Positions 43,697-52,036 of a DNA stretch of 64,000 nt are shown here, piece after piece. This DNA is from Azoarcus sp. Lineage in GTDB: Bacteria; Pseudomonadota; Gammaproteobacteria; Burkholderiales; Rhodocyclaceae. The position numbers and the translations under genes are program-made. The notes under the pieces are model-generated. The model ran no database searches. It worked only from the letters and a program-made list of their open reading frames with translations, and was not told the DNA's origin. Location of the stretch: NCBI GenBank assembly GCA_030656215.1, contig JAUSOD010000062.1, forward strand, positions 49,545 to 113,544, given 5' to 3'. How positions within the stretch are numbered: position 1 is the stretch's first letter; each line of letters begins with the position of its first letter.

Positions 43697-43795
43697 GAAG
43701 CCGCTCACAACCGTGCTCCGTGCCGGAACGCCTTCAGCATGCACCACCTTGCCGTCGATGACCACACCGGGCGCCTCCATGAAGTTATAGATCAT
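43697..43795 (-). pseudogene. Fragment of a third CxxC redox protein
   Basis: The first 33 codons of this frame read MIYNFMEAPGVVIDGKVVHA, then EGVPARSTV, matching the C-terminal half of the 42571 and 39661 proteins. The CxxC half is missing and the frame then runs into unrelated sequence. Confidence 0.75.
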
Positions 43796-43974
43796 GATTT
43801 AACCCATGTTTGTCGACTCTCCTGGAAGCATTTATTGCATCAAGGAGATGCGACGCCCAAATCGCGCGAGTGCTACTCAAATTCACATCACTGCCACGAA
43901 CGGGAGAGCGCGGTCACGGTCGGATAGTTACCAGACAAGCTATATCCCTGACTCCCATGCCAAAGTGACGCCGA

Positions 43975-44664
43975 ATGACGCGCCTTTTGATTCTCCTCGT
44001 CCCGCTGCTACTGCTCGCCAGTTGGCTACCCGGCTGGTGGGTACGGCGCACGATGGAGCGCTACAGCGAACCCGCCGACCGCTATTACGGCAGTGGCGCG
44101 CAGTTTGCTCGCCTGCTGCTAGACCGGCACGGTCTCGATCACGTGCCGGTCGAGGCGAGTGAACGTGGTGATCACTACGACCCGGAGGCCCGTGCGGTCC
44201 GTCTGTCGCCCGACAATTTCAGCAAACACTCGCTGACGGCGGTGACTGTGGCGGCCCATGAAGTCGGCCATGCGATCCAGCATGCCGAGGGCTATGCGCC
44301 GCTGAAAACACGCGAACACCTGGTACGCCTGGCTAGCGTCGGACAGCGTCTCGGCGCCATGATGATGATCGCCGTACCGGTAATCACCGTGATCACCCGC
44401 CATCCCGCACCAGGCCTGGTCTTCATCGTCGCCGGCCTGCTGTCGATGGGGCTCGCGGCTGTTGTGCACCTGGTGACGCTCCCGACCGAACTCGACGCGA
44501 GCTTCAACCGTGCACTGCCGATTCTGGAAAAGGGGCAGTACCTGCACGAGTCGGACTACCCGCACGCACGCCGCATTCTCGAAGCGGCAGCGCTGACCTA
44601 CGTCGGACAGTCACTGATGAGTCTTCTCAACATCGCTGCATGGATGCGTTTTCTGCGCAGATAG
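43975..44664 (+). CDS. YugP-like zinc metalloprotease
   Basis: A 229-aa membrane metallopeptidase of the neutral zinc metallopeptidase/YugP family. An N-terminal span (LLILLVPLLLLASWLPGWWV) is followed by the zinc motif AAHEVGHAIQH, two more spans (MMMIAVPVITVIT, VFIVAGLLSMGLAAVVHL) and the glutamate-containing TLPTELDASFNRAL typical of the third ligand region, then a C-terminal span. Substrate unknown; the family acts on membrane or exported proteins. No strong ribosome site is seen. Confidence 0.88.
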   Translation: MTRLLILLVPLLLLASWLPGWWVRRTMERYSEPADRYYGSGAQFARLLLDRHGLDHVPVEASERGDHYDPEARAVRLSPDNFSKHSLTAVTVAAHEVGHAIQHAEGYAPLKTREHLVRLASVGQRLGAMMMIAVPVITVITRHPAPGLVFIVAGLLSMGLAAVVHLVTLPTELDASFNRALPILEKGQYLHESDYPHARRILEAAALTYVGQSLMSLLNIAAWMRFLRR

Positions 44665-44763
44665 GGCCAGCAAACGCGGCGTCTGCGCAATCTTCATGGA
44701 GCGACGATGAGCCTTATGGCGCCATTCGCGCTCAAGTGGAACGTGCCGCTTCGCCTCCTGGCG

Positions 44764-46095
44764 TCAGCCCGAGGTGACGAAGACCGGCGCAAAGCCGCCG
44801 CCCGGGGTGCGAAAGTTCGTCGTCTGGCCCATATAGAGGCGCGCGGCAACGAGCTGGATCTGTCCCGCATAGACATAGGCGCGCACGTCGAGCTTGAGCT
44901 CGCTGTCCTGGCCGTCGATGTTGACCAGGCGCTCGGAGGGCAGGGCGATGGCTTGGGCGATGTAGCCGCCGCCAAGGATTTCCTCCCATACCCGCCGCGT
45001 GAGCTTGTCGCCGCGATAGGCGGCGCGGCTGCCGAAGCCGCAGGCGGGCTTGAAGAACAGGCCACGGCGTGCGGCCCACAGGCGCTCGGCAAGCTCGGGC
45101 GTGACTTCAACCGTGCGCGGGATACCGGCCACCAGCCGCGAAATGAGCTCGGCCGGCACGCCGAGTACGGCAAGGCGTGCCGGGTCGCTCAGCAGCGCCA
45201 GATTGCGTTTGTCGGCATGCAGTGCATGGGCCCGTGGATGCGGGGTGAGCACCACTGCGCCGGCTTCGAAGGCGGCGCGCAAGGGGGCGGCCTTCGGCGT
45301 GTCGAGATAGAAATCGGTGAGCCGGTTGTAGACCAGATCAACGACCTGTCCGTCATGCAGCAGCCGGCCATCTTGCCAGCTCAGCGCTGCCGGGTCGGCG
45401 ATCACCGCATCGATCCCGGCGCTGCGAAACAGGTGCTGGAACAGCAGGAATTCGGGATGGAGGTATTGCTGCGTCGGTTCGTCATCCACGATGGCGATGC
45501 GCGTGGGGCGGCCACCTCCGCGTTGCAGCGTCCATTCGTCGAGGAACATCTGCAGCCACACGGCGTCGAGCCGGTCGAGGTTGGCGGTGGGGCGCAGATA
45601 GGGTTCGATCTCGGCGCAGCAGGCATGCTGCGCGTGGGCCAGTGCGCGATTGAGCAAGGCGCCGCCGGCGTTGGTGTTGATTTCGATCAGTTGCGGACCG
45701 CTGGCGCACAGGTGGAAGTCGTAACCCATGAACACGCCGCGCGGGCCGTGATCGAGTTGGGCGATGGCCGGGGCGCGGCCGAGGACTTCGCTTTGAAAGC
45801 CGGGCAGCGCGATGACGGCTTCGGTCGCCGCCACGACTTCGGACATCGCCTGCAGCGTGGTGGGCGGAATGAACACGGCGGTCGCCGAGAACAGGTGGGG
45901 GCGGCTGCGTTCGATCTCGGCTGCGAGGCCGAACAGCGCGGGTTCGGCTTCGAGCTGCTGGCGCAGGCGTCCGACATCCAGGCTGCGACAGTTGCAATCG
46001 CGGTTAAGCGCAAGTGCGATCCCCGCGGCGCCGGTGCCAGACGCAATCGGGGGCAGGGTGTCGGCGGGCAGCAGTGCGGAGGCGGCGGAACTCAT
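44764..46095 (-). CDS. ATP-grasp-like protein of unknown function
   Basis: A 443-aa protein. The middle has GVFMGYDFHLC and GPQLIEINTNAGGALLNRAL, the type of metal/ATP-binding strand seen in ATP-grasp ligases. The second half has GLFFKPACGFGSRAAYRG, a glycine-rich Lys-containing ATP loop, then SELKLDVRAYVYAGQIQLVA and YMGQTTNFRTPGGGFAPV. Because the INTN strand precedes the Lys loop, a permuted or duplicated fold is possible. There is a CNC motif near residue 34. Its start overlaps the stop of the MBL-fold gene by 4 bases, so the two are coupled. Substrate unknown; a peptide-bond-forming ligase is a guess. Confidence 0.65.
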   Translation of the reverse strand: MSSAASALLPADTLPPIASGTGAAGIALALNRDCNCRSLDVGRLRQQLEAEPALFGLAAEIERSRPHLFSATAVFIPPTTLQAMSEVVAATEAVIALPGFQSEVLGRAPAIAQLDHGPRGVFMGYDFHLCASGPQLIEINTNAGGALLNRALAHAQHACCAEIEPYLRPTANLDRLDAVWLQMFLDEWTLQRGGGRPTRIAIVDDEPTQQYLHPEFLLFQHLFRSAGIDAVIADPAALSWQDGRLLHDGQVVDLVYNRLTDFYLDTPKAAPLRAAFEAGAVVLTPHPRAHALHADKRNLALLSDPARLAVLGVPAELISRLVAGIPRTVEVTPELAERLWAARRGLFFKPACGFGSRAAYRGDKLTRRVWEEILGGGYIAQAIALPSERLVNIDGQDSELKLDVRAYVYAGQIQLVAARLYMGQTTNFRTPGGGFAPVFVTSG

Positions 46096-47033
46096 TGTTC
46101 GGCTTCGATCCGCAGGTAGGCACGGCTGACGTTGCCGCGATGCAGTTCGTCGAAGTTGGCCAGGCGGGCAAACTGCGGCGCGTTGCCCAGCCTGGTGACG
46201 GCCTCATCGACACCCGCCATGTCCTCGGCCAGTGCCTTGACGCCACTGACGATGAAGGCCAGGTAGTCGCCGGTATCGGCCTGGGCCTTCGCCAGATTGG
46301 CGACCGAACCGTGTCCCGGCACGATCAGCACAGGCTGCAGTGCTTTCATGGCATTGAAAGCGAGGAGCCAGGTTTCGGCATTGCTCTGCGGCAGGATGCC
46401 GAGCACGCGGTCGACATAGACGTGGTCGCCGGAGAAGGCGATGCGCTCTGCCGGCAGCCACGCCACCACATCGCCCGGGAAGTGGGCGTCGGCAAAGTAG
46501 TGCAGCTCGATGTTGCGACCACCGAGTTGCAGCCGGGCGACGTCACCGTCGATCTTCCTGCTCGCGCTGAGAGGCTCGGTGCCGTCCAGCCGCTCCTTGA
46601 GTACTGGGCGCAGGCTGTCGAGCTGGGCCAGGCCGTACTTCTGCTGGGATTCGACTGTGCGGGTGAGCGCGATGACTTCAACGCCTTTGCTGCGGAAGTA
46701 GCCGTTGCCGAGCCAGCGATGGTCCTGCACGCCGGTGTTGATCACCCAGCGCACCGGCTTGCCGGTGAGAACGACGGCCTGGCGTTCGAGCAGCTTCGCG
46801 CCTTCGACGGAGGCGCCGCTGTCGATCAGTACCGTGCCCTCCGCGGTGTCGATGACACCGAAGTTGGCATTGAGTCCGTGGTTCTCATAGGTGCGTGCAG
46901 TGGTTGGCCCGATCAGGGCATGGACGCCATCGGCCACCTTCTCGGCCTTGAGCTCAAATGCGGATGCGGTGGTCGCAGAAAACCCAAATGCGAGCAGCGG
47001 CGTCAGAAGCAGGGAATGAATGTGCAGTTTCAT
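46092..47033 (-). CDS. Secreted metallo-beta-lactamase-fold protein with altered metal site
   Basis: A 313-aa protein with a signal peptide (MKLHIHSLLLTPLLAFGFSA, then TTASA). The MBL fold is clear: FGVIDTAEGTVLIDSG, then ADAHFPGD (His184), FSGDHVYVD (Asp203) and VPGHG (His241). The usual HxHxDH is TGVQDH at residues 100-105, so the two first histidines are Thr100 and Val102 while Asp104 and His105 remain. Zinc site 1 should therefore be lost and one metal retained at most. It lies in the minus-strand run after SigZ and overlaps the ATP-grasp-like gene. Confidence 0.82.
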   Translation of the reverse strand: MKLHIHSLLLTPLLAFGFSATTASAFELKAEKVADGVHALIGPTTARTYENHGLNANFGVIDTAEGTVLIDSGASVEGAKLLERQAVVLTGKPVRWVINTGVQDHRWLGNGYFRSKGVEVIALTRTVESQQKYGLAQLDSLRPVLKERLDGTEPLSASRKIDGDVARLQLGGRNIELHYFADAHFPGDVVAWLPAERIAFSGDHVYVDRVLGILPQSNAETWLLAFNAMKALQPVLIVPGHGSVANLAKAQADTGDYLAFIVSGVKALAEDMAGVDEAVTRLGNAPQFARLANFDELHRGNVSRAYLRIEAEQ

Positions 47034-47070
47034 GAGATTAGTGAGTTACCATTTTCTAATGTTTTTACGA

Positions 47071-47094
47071 CAAAACACGGGCCAGCGGCCCGTG
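47071..47094 (-). terminator. Intrinsic terminator after the duplicated-domain gene
   Basis: A perfect 8-bp stem (CACGGGCC with GGCCCGTG, loop AGC). On the minus strand it is followed by TTTTG. It separates the duplicated-domain gene from the MBL gene, which would then need its own promoter or read-through. Confidence 0.75.
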
Positions 47095-47107
47095 CATTAT
47101 TCAGGAA

Positions 47108-47503
47108 TCAGCCTTTCGTGCGTGCGGCTTCCTGCTCCGCTTCGAACAGCATCGCGGTGAGCGAACTCAGCCCCTCTTCCTGTGCCGCTTCGGATATCTC
47201 TTCGATCGTGGCGCCGCGATCGATGGCCTGTGCCGTGGCACTCTCGGCCGGCATCTGGGAGCGGAACTCCCGCAGTCGGCTTGCCAATTGAGACGTCACC
47301 CGGCAGTCGCTATCCTCGCCTGATGCATGATCCTGCTCTTCGAGCGCTTCAAACAGGGCGCCTGCCAGTGCGTGCAACTGCTCCTCGTTGGCACAGTGGG
47401 CGATCTCTTCCGTGCCCGCGCCGCGATCGATGGCCGCCGCCGTTTTGCTGTCGTTCGGTAGTCCGCTCCTGAATGCAGTCAGGATCTGCTTGATCATCTC
47501 CAT
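47108..47503 (-). CDS. Protein with a tandem-duplicated domain, function unknown
   Basis: A 131-aa acidic cytosolic protein made of two copies of one unit of about 46 residues. Copy 1 (about 11-56) reads FRSGLPNDSKTAAAIDRG, then TEEI and ALFEALEE; copy 2 (about 80-125) reads FRSQMPAESATAQAIDRG, then IEEI and MLFEAEQE. A linker with one Cys joins them, and copy 1 has another Cys. An AAGGAGG site precedes ATG 47503, so it is a real gene. I do not recognise the family. Confidence 0.75.
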   Translation of the reverse strand: MEMIKQILTAFRSGLPNDSKTAAAIDRGAGTEEIAHCANEEQLHALAGALFEALEEQDHASGEDSDCRVTSQLASRLREFRSQMPAESATAQAIDRGATIEEISEAAQEEGLSSLTAMLFEAEQEAARTKG

Positions 47504-47599
47504 GTCTCTCCTCCTTATGGTTTTACTGCACCGGGTCCGGTCGCCTCATTCATTCTTGTTGTAGACGATTGCGTGGGTAAAAGGATGCGCTTCAGGTGC

Positions 47600-48175
47600 T
47601 CAGGCGTCCACTTTCGTACCGTCGGCAAGCGGTGGGCGGGCGGTGTAGCAGCACACCTTGCCCGCAGCGTCGAAGCGCACCTTGCAGGCCTCGGTCATGC
47701 GTGCGCGCAAACGGCTACGGGCACGCTGGATGCGCGACTTGGCCGCCGCCAGTGTCAGGCCCATGCGAGTGGCGAAGGCCTGCTGGGTAAGTCCTTCGAT
47801 GTCGCACAACTCGATGGCGAGGCGGTCGGCCTCGGAGAGCTCGGTCAGTACCCGGGGCAGGCAGGCGGTAAGCGCGTCGACCTCTTCGACCTCAACGGGT
47901 GACGCGCTCAGATTGTCGGGGAGTTCGGTGGTCGGGTGCGCGCTGCGATGGCGGTCGATCAGCGCGTGGCGCGCGACCTGAAACAGCCAGGCACGGGCAT
48001 TGGCGATATCGCAGAAACCCTTGCCTTGGCGCAGTGCCTTGAGGAATACCTCCTGCAACAGATCGTCGGCCTCGTCCGGGCGGTCGAGGCGCTGGCGCAG
48101 GAAGCCGTGCAACTCGCGTTCATGGCGGTGCCAAGCTTCCAGCACGCACGGTGTTGGTGTTGGTGTCGGGTCCAT
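47600..48175 (-). CDS. ECF RNA polymerase sigma factor, SigZ-like
   Basis: A 191-aa sigma-70 family factor. Region 2 is ELHGFLRQRLDRPDEADDLL to ARAWLFQVARHALIDRHR, and region 4 is LSEADRLAIELCDIEGLTQQ, then FATRMGLTLAAAKSRIQRAR. After region 4 comes a short tail EACKVRFDAAGKVCCYTARP, whose FDxxGxV pattern matches SigZ proteins and which contains three cysteines. It lies 19 bp after acr3 of ars operon 2, so it is likely expressed with it. No anti-sigma gene is adjacent. A role in arsenic or thiol-stress transcription is inferred from context only. Confidence 0.85.
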   Translation of the reverse strand: MDPTPTPTPCVLEAWHRHERELHGFLRQRLDRPDEADDLLQEVFLKALRQGKGFCDIANARAWLFQVARHALIDRHRSAHPTTELPDNLSASPVEVEEVDALTACLPRVLTELSEADRLAIELCDIEGLTQQAFATRMGLTLAAAKSRIQRARSRLRARMTEACKVRFDAAGKVCCYTARPPLADGTKVDA

Positions 48176-48194
48176 GGGGCGCACGCCGGTGCCG

Positions 48195-49271
48195 TCAGGC
48201 CATCTGCGGGCGTTCGTACCACGCCCGGGTGCGGACCACCATCTTTACCAGCCACAACATCACCGGCACCTCGATCAGCACCCCGACCACGGTGGCCAGC
48301 GCCGCGCCCGAATCGAAGCCGTAGAGCACGATCGCCACCGCCACCGCGAGCTCGAAGAAGTTCGACGCGCCGATCATCGTGGACGGTCCGGCGACGTCGT
48401 GGCGCACTTTGAGCTTGCGGTTGAGCCAGTAGCCGAGGGCGGCGATGAACAGGGTCTGCAGCAGGATGGGCACCGCGAGCATGCCGATGATGGCCGGCTG
48501 GGCGATGATGGTCTGGCCCTGGAAGGAGAACAGCAGCACCAGGGTGGCGAGCAGGGCCATGATCGAGAACGGGGCGATACGGGCCAGCGCAGCATCGAAG
48601 GCGGCACGGCCGCCACGCAGCAGGCGGGCACGGATGAATTGCGCAATGGCGAGCGGGATCACGATGTACATCACCACCGACAGGGTCAGCGTGTCCCACG
48701 GCACCGGAATCGACGATACCCCGAGCAGCAGCGCGACAATGGGGGCGAAGGCAAACACCATGACCAGGTCGTTGAGCGCGACCTGGGTCAGGGTGAAATT
48801 GGCGTTGCCCTTGCACAGGTTGCTCCACACGAAGACCATCGCAGTGCAGGGCGCGGCGCCGAGCAGGATGAGGCCGGCGATGTAGCTGTCGAGTTGCTCC
48901 TCCGGCAGCCAGGGCGCAAACACGTGGCGGATGAAGATCCAGCCCAGTAGCGCCATGGTGAAGGGCTTGATCGCCCAGTTCACGAACAGGGTGATGCCCA
49001 TGCTCGCCTTCTGCTCACGCACCTCGTGCAGTGCGCCGAAGTCGATCTTCATCAGCATCGGAATGATCATGATCCAGATCAGGATTCCGACCGGGATGTT
49101 GACATGGGCCAGTTCGAGTTCGCCCACCGCCTGTGCTGCAGCGGGTGCAATCTGGCCGAATACCGTGCCGGCAATGATGCACAGAAAGACCCAGACGGTC
49201 AGGTAGCGCTCGAAGAAGCTGATCGGGGCGCCGGCGGCCTGCTTGCCGACGACTTCACATTGGGCGGACAT
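48195..49271 (-). CDS. acr3: Arsenite efflux carrier Acr3 (operon 2)
   Basis: A 358-aa paralogue of the Acr3 at 20536-21606, with the essential Cys in LLGAAPCTAMVFVWSNLC and Glu in GVLIEVPVMLWLV, and ten predicted spans. Here acr3 comes last among the ars genes, after arsA, and the sigZ-like gene follows 19 bp further. The N-terminus MSAQCEVVGKQAAGAP is almost shared between the two. Confidence 0.96.
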   Translation of the reverse strand: MSAQCEVVGKQAAGAPISFFERYLTVWVFLCIIAGTVFGQIAPAAAQAVGELELAHVNIPVGILIWIMIIPMLMKIDFGALHEVREQKASMGITLFVNWAIKPFTMALLGWIFIRHVFAPWLPEEQLDSYIAGLILLGAAPCTAMVFVWSNLCKGNANFTLTQVALNDLVMVFAFAPIVALLLGVSSIPVPWDTLTLSVVMYIVIPLAIAQFIRARLLRGGRAAFDAALARIAPFSIMALLATLVLLFSFQGQTIIAQPAIIGMLAVPILLQTLFIAALGYWLNRKLKVRHDVAGPSTMIGASNFFELAVAVAIVLYGFDSGAALATVVGVLIEVPVMLWLVKMVVRTRAWYERPQMA

Positions 49272-49316
49272 GGGATTCCTGTTCTCGGTGTCGAATACGT
49301 TGCATTGGAAGGGGGA

Positions 49317-51083
49317 TCAGGCCTTGCCTTCGGCCAGTGCGGTAAGGCGCTCGACGCCGATCGGCTCCTCGGCCTGGATCGGGACCAGGGCCACGCGGCG
49401 GGCGTGGTGCTCGCGCACCGCCTCGATCTGTGGCCACTCCTGCACGGCGCGGCGGGCGAGCAGGGGTGAGGTGGTGGCCGAGGCCGACAGGCTGTTGTTG
49501 ATCACCCACGCCCAGGGCTCGATTCCGGCGCGGCGCAAGTCGGCCTGCAGGCTGGCCGCCTCGAGCACCGGGGTGGTCTCGGCCAGGGTCACGATCAGTA
49601 CCTTGGTCTGCTTCGGATCCTGCAACTGCATCATCGGGGTGCTGTAGTGCTGCACGCCGCTCTTGTCCATGTTGCGCGCGATCTCGCGATGGTAGGCACC
49701 AGTGGCGTCGAGCAGCAGCAGGGTGTGGCCGGTGGGGGCGGTATCCATCACCACGAACTTCCGGCCCGCCTCGCGGATGATGCGTGAGAAGGCCTGGAAT
49801 ACCGCGATCTCTTCGGTGCAGGGCGAGCGCAGGTCCTCTTCGAGCAGGGCGCGGCCCTGGGTGTCAAGATCCTTGCCCTTGGTCTCGAGCACATGATTGC
49901 GGTAGCGCTCGGTCTCGGCGTGCGGATCGATGCGCGACACCGTGAGGTGTTCGAGCTCGCCCGCCAGCGTCTCCGCGAGGTGGGCGGCCGGGTCGGAAGT
50001 GGTCAGGTGCACCGGGAAACCGCGGCGCGCCAGTTCCACTGCGACTGCGGCGGCGAGGGTGGTCTTGCCCACGCCGCCCTTGCCCATCAGCATCACCAGG
50101 CCATGGCCGTCCTGCGCAAGGTCGTCGACCAGGGTGGACAGATTAGGCAGGGGCGGATGTTTGGCCGAGGAGGCTGCGATTGGCGCCGGGCCCGTTGCGG
50201 TCGGATCGAGCAGGGCCTTGAGCGCCGCCAGCCCAACCAGGTTGAAAGGCATCAGCGGGACAGTGTCGGTGGGCAAGGCGCGAAGGGCGGCCGGGATGGC
50301 ATCGAGCGCAGCCTGCTCACGTCCGGCGATGGCGCGGGCCAGCGCATCGGACTGCGCCCCGGATGCGGGCAGGATGCCGTTGATCACCAGATACTGACGT
50401 TTGAGCCCGATTGCGGCGAGCTCGTCGTGAGTGCGCGCCACTTCGCACAGGGTTGAGGCCTGGGCACGGGCGACCAGCACCAGTCGCGTCAGGGCAGGAT
50501 CGGAGAGTGCATCGACCGCGGCGCGATACTGGGTGCGCTGCTTTTCCAGCCCGGACAGCGGGCCCAGACAGGAGGCGCCGGTATCGCTGTTGTCGAGGAA
50601 GCTGCTCCACGCACCGGGCAGCTGCAGCAACCGGATGGTGTGGCCGGTGGGGGCGGTGTCGAACACGATGTGGTCGAAATCGCGGGTCAGCTCGCCGTCG
50701 ATCAGCAGCCCGGTAAACTCGTCAAAGGCGGCGATCTCGGTGGTGCAGGCGCCCGAGAGCTGCTCCTCTATGCCCCGCACCACATTGTCCGGCAGCACGC
50801 CGCGCACCGGCCCGACGATGCGGTCGCGATAGGCCTGGGCCGCCGCTTCGGGGTCGATCTCGAGCGCAGCGAGGTTCGACACCGCCGCGATCGCGGTGAC
50901 CTGGTTGCCGATGGGCTGCTCGAACACCTGAGCGACGTTCGACGCCGGGTCGGTGCTCACCAGCAGCACCTTGTGTCCGGCCTCGGAGAGCCGGATTGCG
51001 GTAGCGCAAGCGAGCGAGGTCTTGCCCACGCCACCCTTGCCGGTGAAGAACAGGTAGCGCGGCGGCGAATCAAGAAACAGCAT
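49317..51083 (-). CDS. arsA: Arsenite-activated ATPase ArsA (operon 2)
   Basis: A 588-aa paralogue of the ArsA at 18399-20144, with P-loops FFTGKGGVGKTS and MGKGGVGKTT, two DTAPTGHT motifs, and the As(III) cysteines Cys113 (GACTTEIAAF), Cys172 (ASCLGPL) and the third in SPCTEEIAVF. The ATG at 51083 has GGAG at a good distance and gives the same N-terminal spacing as the first ArsA; the TTG two codons upstream is not needed. It lies 70 bp after arsD. Confidence 0.96.
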   Translation of the reverse strand: MLFLDSPPRYLFFTGKGGVGKTSLACATAIRLSEAGHKVLLVSTDPASNVAQVFEQPIGNQVTAIAAVSNLAALEIDPEAAAQAYRDRIVGPVRGVLPDNVVRGIEEQLSGACTTEIAAFDEFTGLLIDGELTRDFDHIVFDTAPTGHTIRLLQLPGAWSSFLDNSDTGASCLGPLSGLEKQRTQYRAAVDALSDPALTRLVLVARAQASTLCEVARTHDELAAIGLKRQYLVINGILPASGAQSDALARAIAGREQAALDAIPAALRALPTDTVPLMPFNLVGLAALKALLDPTATGPAPIAASSAKHPPLPNLSTLVDDLAQDGHGLVMLMGKGGVGKTTLAAAVAVELARRGFPVHLTTSDPAAHLAETLAGELEHLTVSRIDPHAETERYRNHVLETKGKDLDTQGRALLEEDLRSPCTEEIAVFQAFSRIIREAGRKFVVMDTAPTGHTLLLLDATGAYHREIARNMDKSGVQHYSTPMMQLQDPKQTKVLIVTLAETTPVLEAASLQADLRRAGIEPWAWVINNSLSASATTSPLLARRAVQEWPQIEAVREHHARRVALVPIQAEEPIGVERLTALAEGKA

Positions 51084-51153
51084 GATCAACTCCGATTTCA
51101 GTCGTTAAGGCATATCGGGCGCCAGCGAGGCAGGCTCGGCGCACGGGCAGAAA

Positions 51154-51522
51154 TCAGCCGCAGTTCCCACCGCTGCAACAACTGTCGCTCTTTGCTGCAG
51201 CAGCGGCGATCGGCAGCACCGAGATCCCCGCCCAGCGCGACAACTCCGCACGACTCGGGTAGCGTCCGGCAAGCGCCATCTCGCCATCGACCAGCACCAG
51301 CGGCAGCGCGTCCTGCCCCGAACGCTCGAGGAAGCCCTTCACCACCGCATTCTCGGCAAATGCCAGCGGTTGCTGGGCAAGATTGAAGCGCTGGACGTTC
51401 GCGCCTTGCTGCTTCGCCCAGTCGAGGTCGGCAGCGGCAGTGATCAGGACCTGGTCGACCTCGGTGCCACAAATGCCGGTCGGGCAACACAAGGCGGGAT
51501 CAAAGATCTGGATGGCTTTCAT
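51154..51522 (-). CDS. arsD: Arsenite metallochaperone ArsD (operon 2)
   Basis: A 122-aa ArsD with Cys12, Cys13 and Cys18 (LCCPTGICG) and a tail DSCCSGGNCG. The frame is open much further upstream, but the family start MKAIQIFDPALCC is at 51522. It lies 31 bp after arsC. Confidence 0.95.
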   Translation of the reverse strand: MKAIQIFDPALCCPTGICGTEVDQVLITAAADLDWAKQQGANVQRFNLAQQPLAFAENAVVKGFLERSGQDALPLVLVDGEMALAGRYPSRAELSRWAGISVLPIAAAAAKSDSCCSGGNCG

Positions 51523-51553
51523 GATGGGTTTTCTCCGGGTGTTCGTGATGGAT

Positions 51554-52036
51554 TCAGGGAAGCAGGGTGCCGATGCGCGCGAGTTCCGCCTTGAATTCGG
51601 CAGGGTCGCGCTCGGCCAGATCCGCAGGCAGTGCCAGGAAGGCTTCGATGCGATGGCGCAGGATGCGATAGGCGGCGTCGAAGGCAGCGTCGATCTCGGA
51701 CTCGGTGCCGGTGGCCTTGGCCGGATCATCCACGCCCCAGTGGGCGCGCGGAACCGGTGCCAGATACACTGGGCAGGTTTCCCCCGCGGCGCTGGCGCAT
51801 ACGGTGATCACCACGTCGGGCGTTGCCGGCAGCTCGTTCCACGACTTGCTGGTGTAGCCAGCGGAAGGAATGCCCTCGCGCTCGAGCAAGGCCAGCGAGC
51901 GCGGATGCACGTAGCCGGCGGGCTGGCTCCCTGCACTCATCGCCCGCATGCCGGCCGGTGCCAATGCGTTGAAGGTGGCTTCGGCCAGGATGGATCGGCA
52001 CGAGTTTCCGGTACACAGGAACAACACATTCATCAT
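51554..52036 (-). CDS. arsC: Arsenate reductase, LMW protein-phosphatase type (operon 2)
   Basis: A 160-aa arsenate reductase with Cys8-TGNSCRS, that is one additional Cys (Cys13) in the P-loop compared with the two ArsC of operon 1, and VCASAAGETCP with Cys80 and Cys88. Its start overlaps the arsR stop by 4 bases. Confidence 0.93.
   Translation of the reverse strand: MMNVLFLCTGNSCRSILAEATFNALAPAGMRAMSAGSQPAGYVHPRSLALLEREGIPSAGYTSKSWNELPATPDVVITVCASAAGETCPVYLAPVPRAHWGVDDPAKATGTESEIDAAFDAAYRILRHRIEAFLALPADLAERDPAEFKAELARIGTLLP

Noticed and set aside
44707..47291. Two long plus-strand frames opposite the ATP-grasp-like and MBL genes
   Set aside because: Both are glycine/arginine-rich shadows; the minus-strand products have a signal peptide and recognisable folds.
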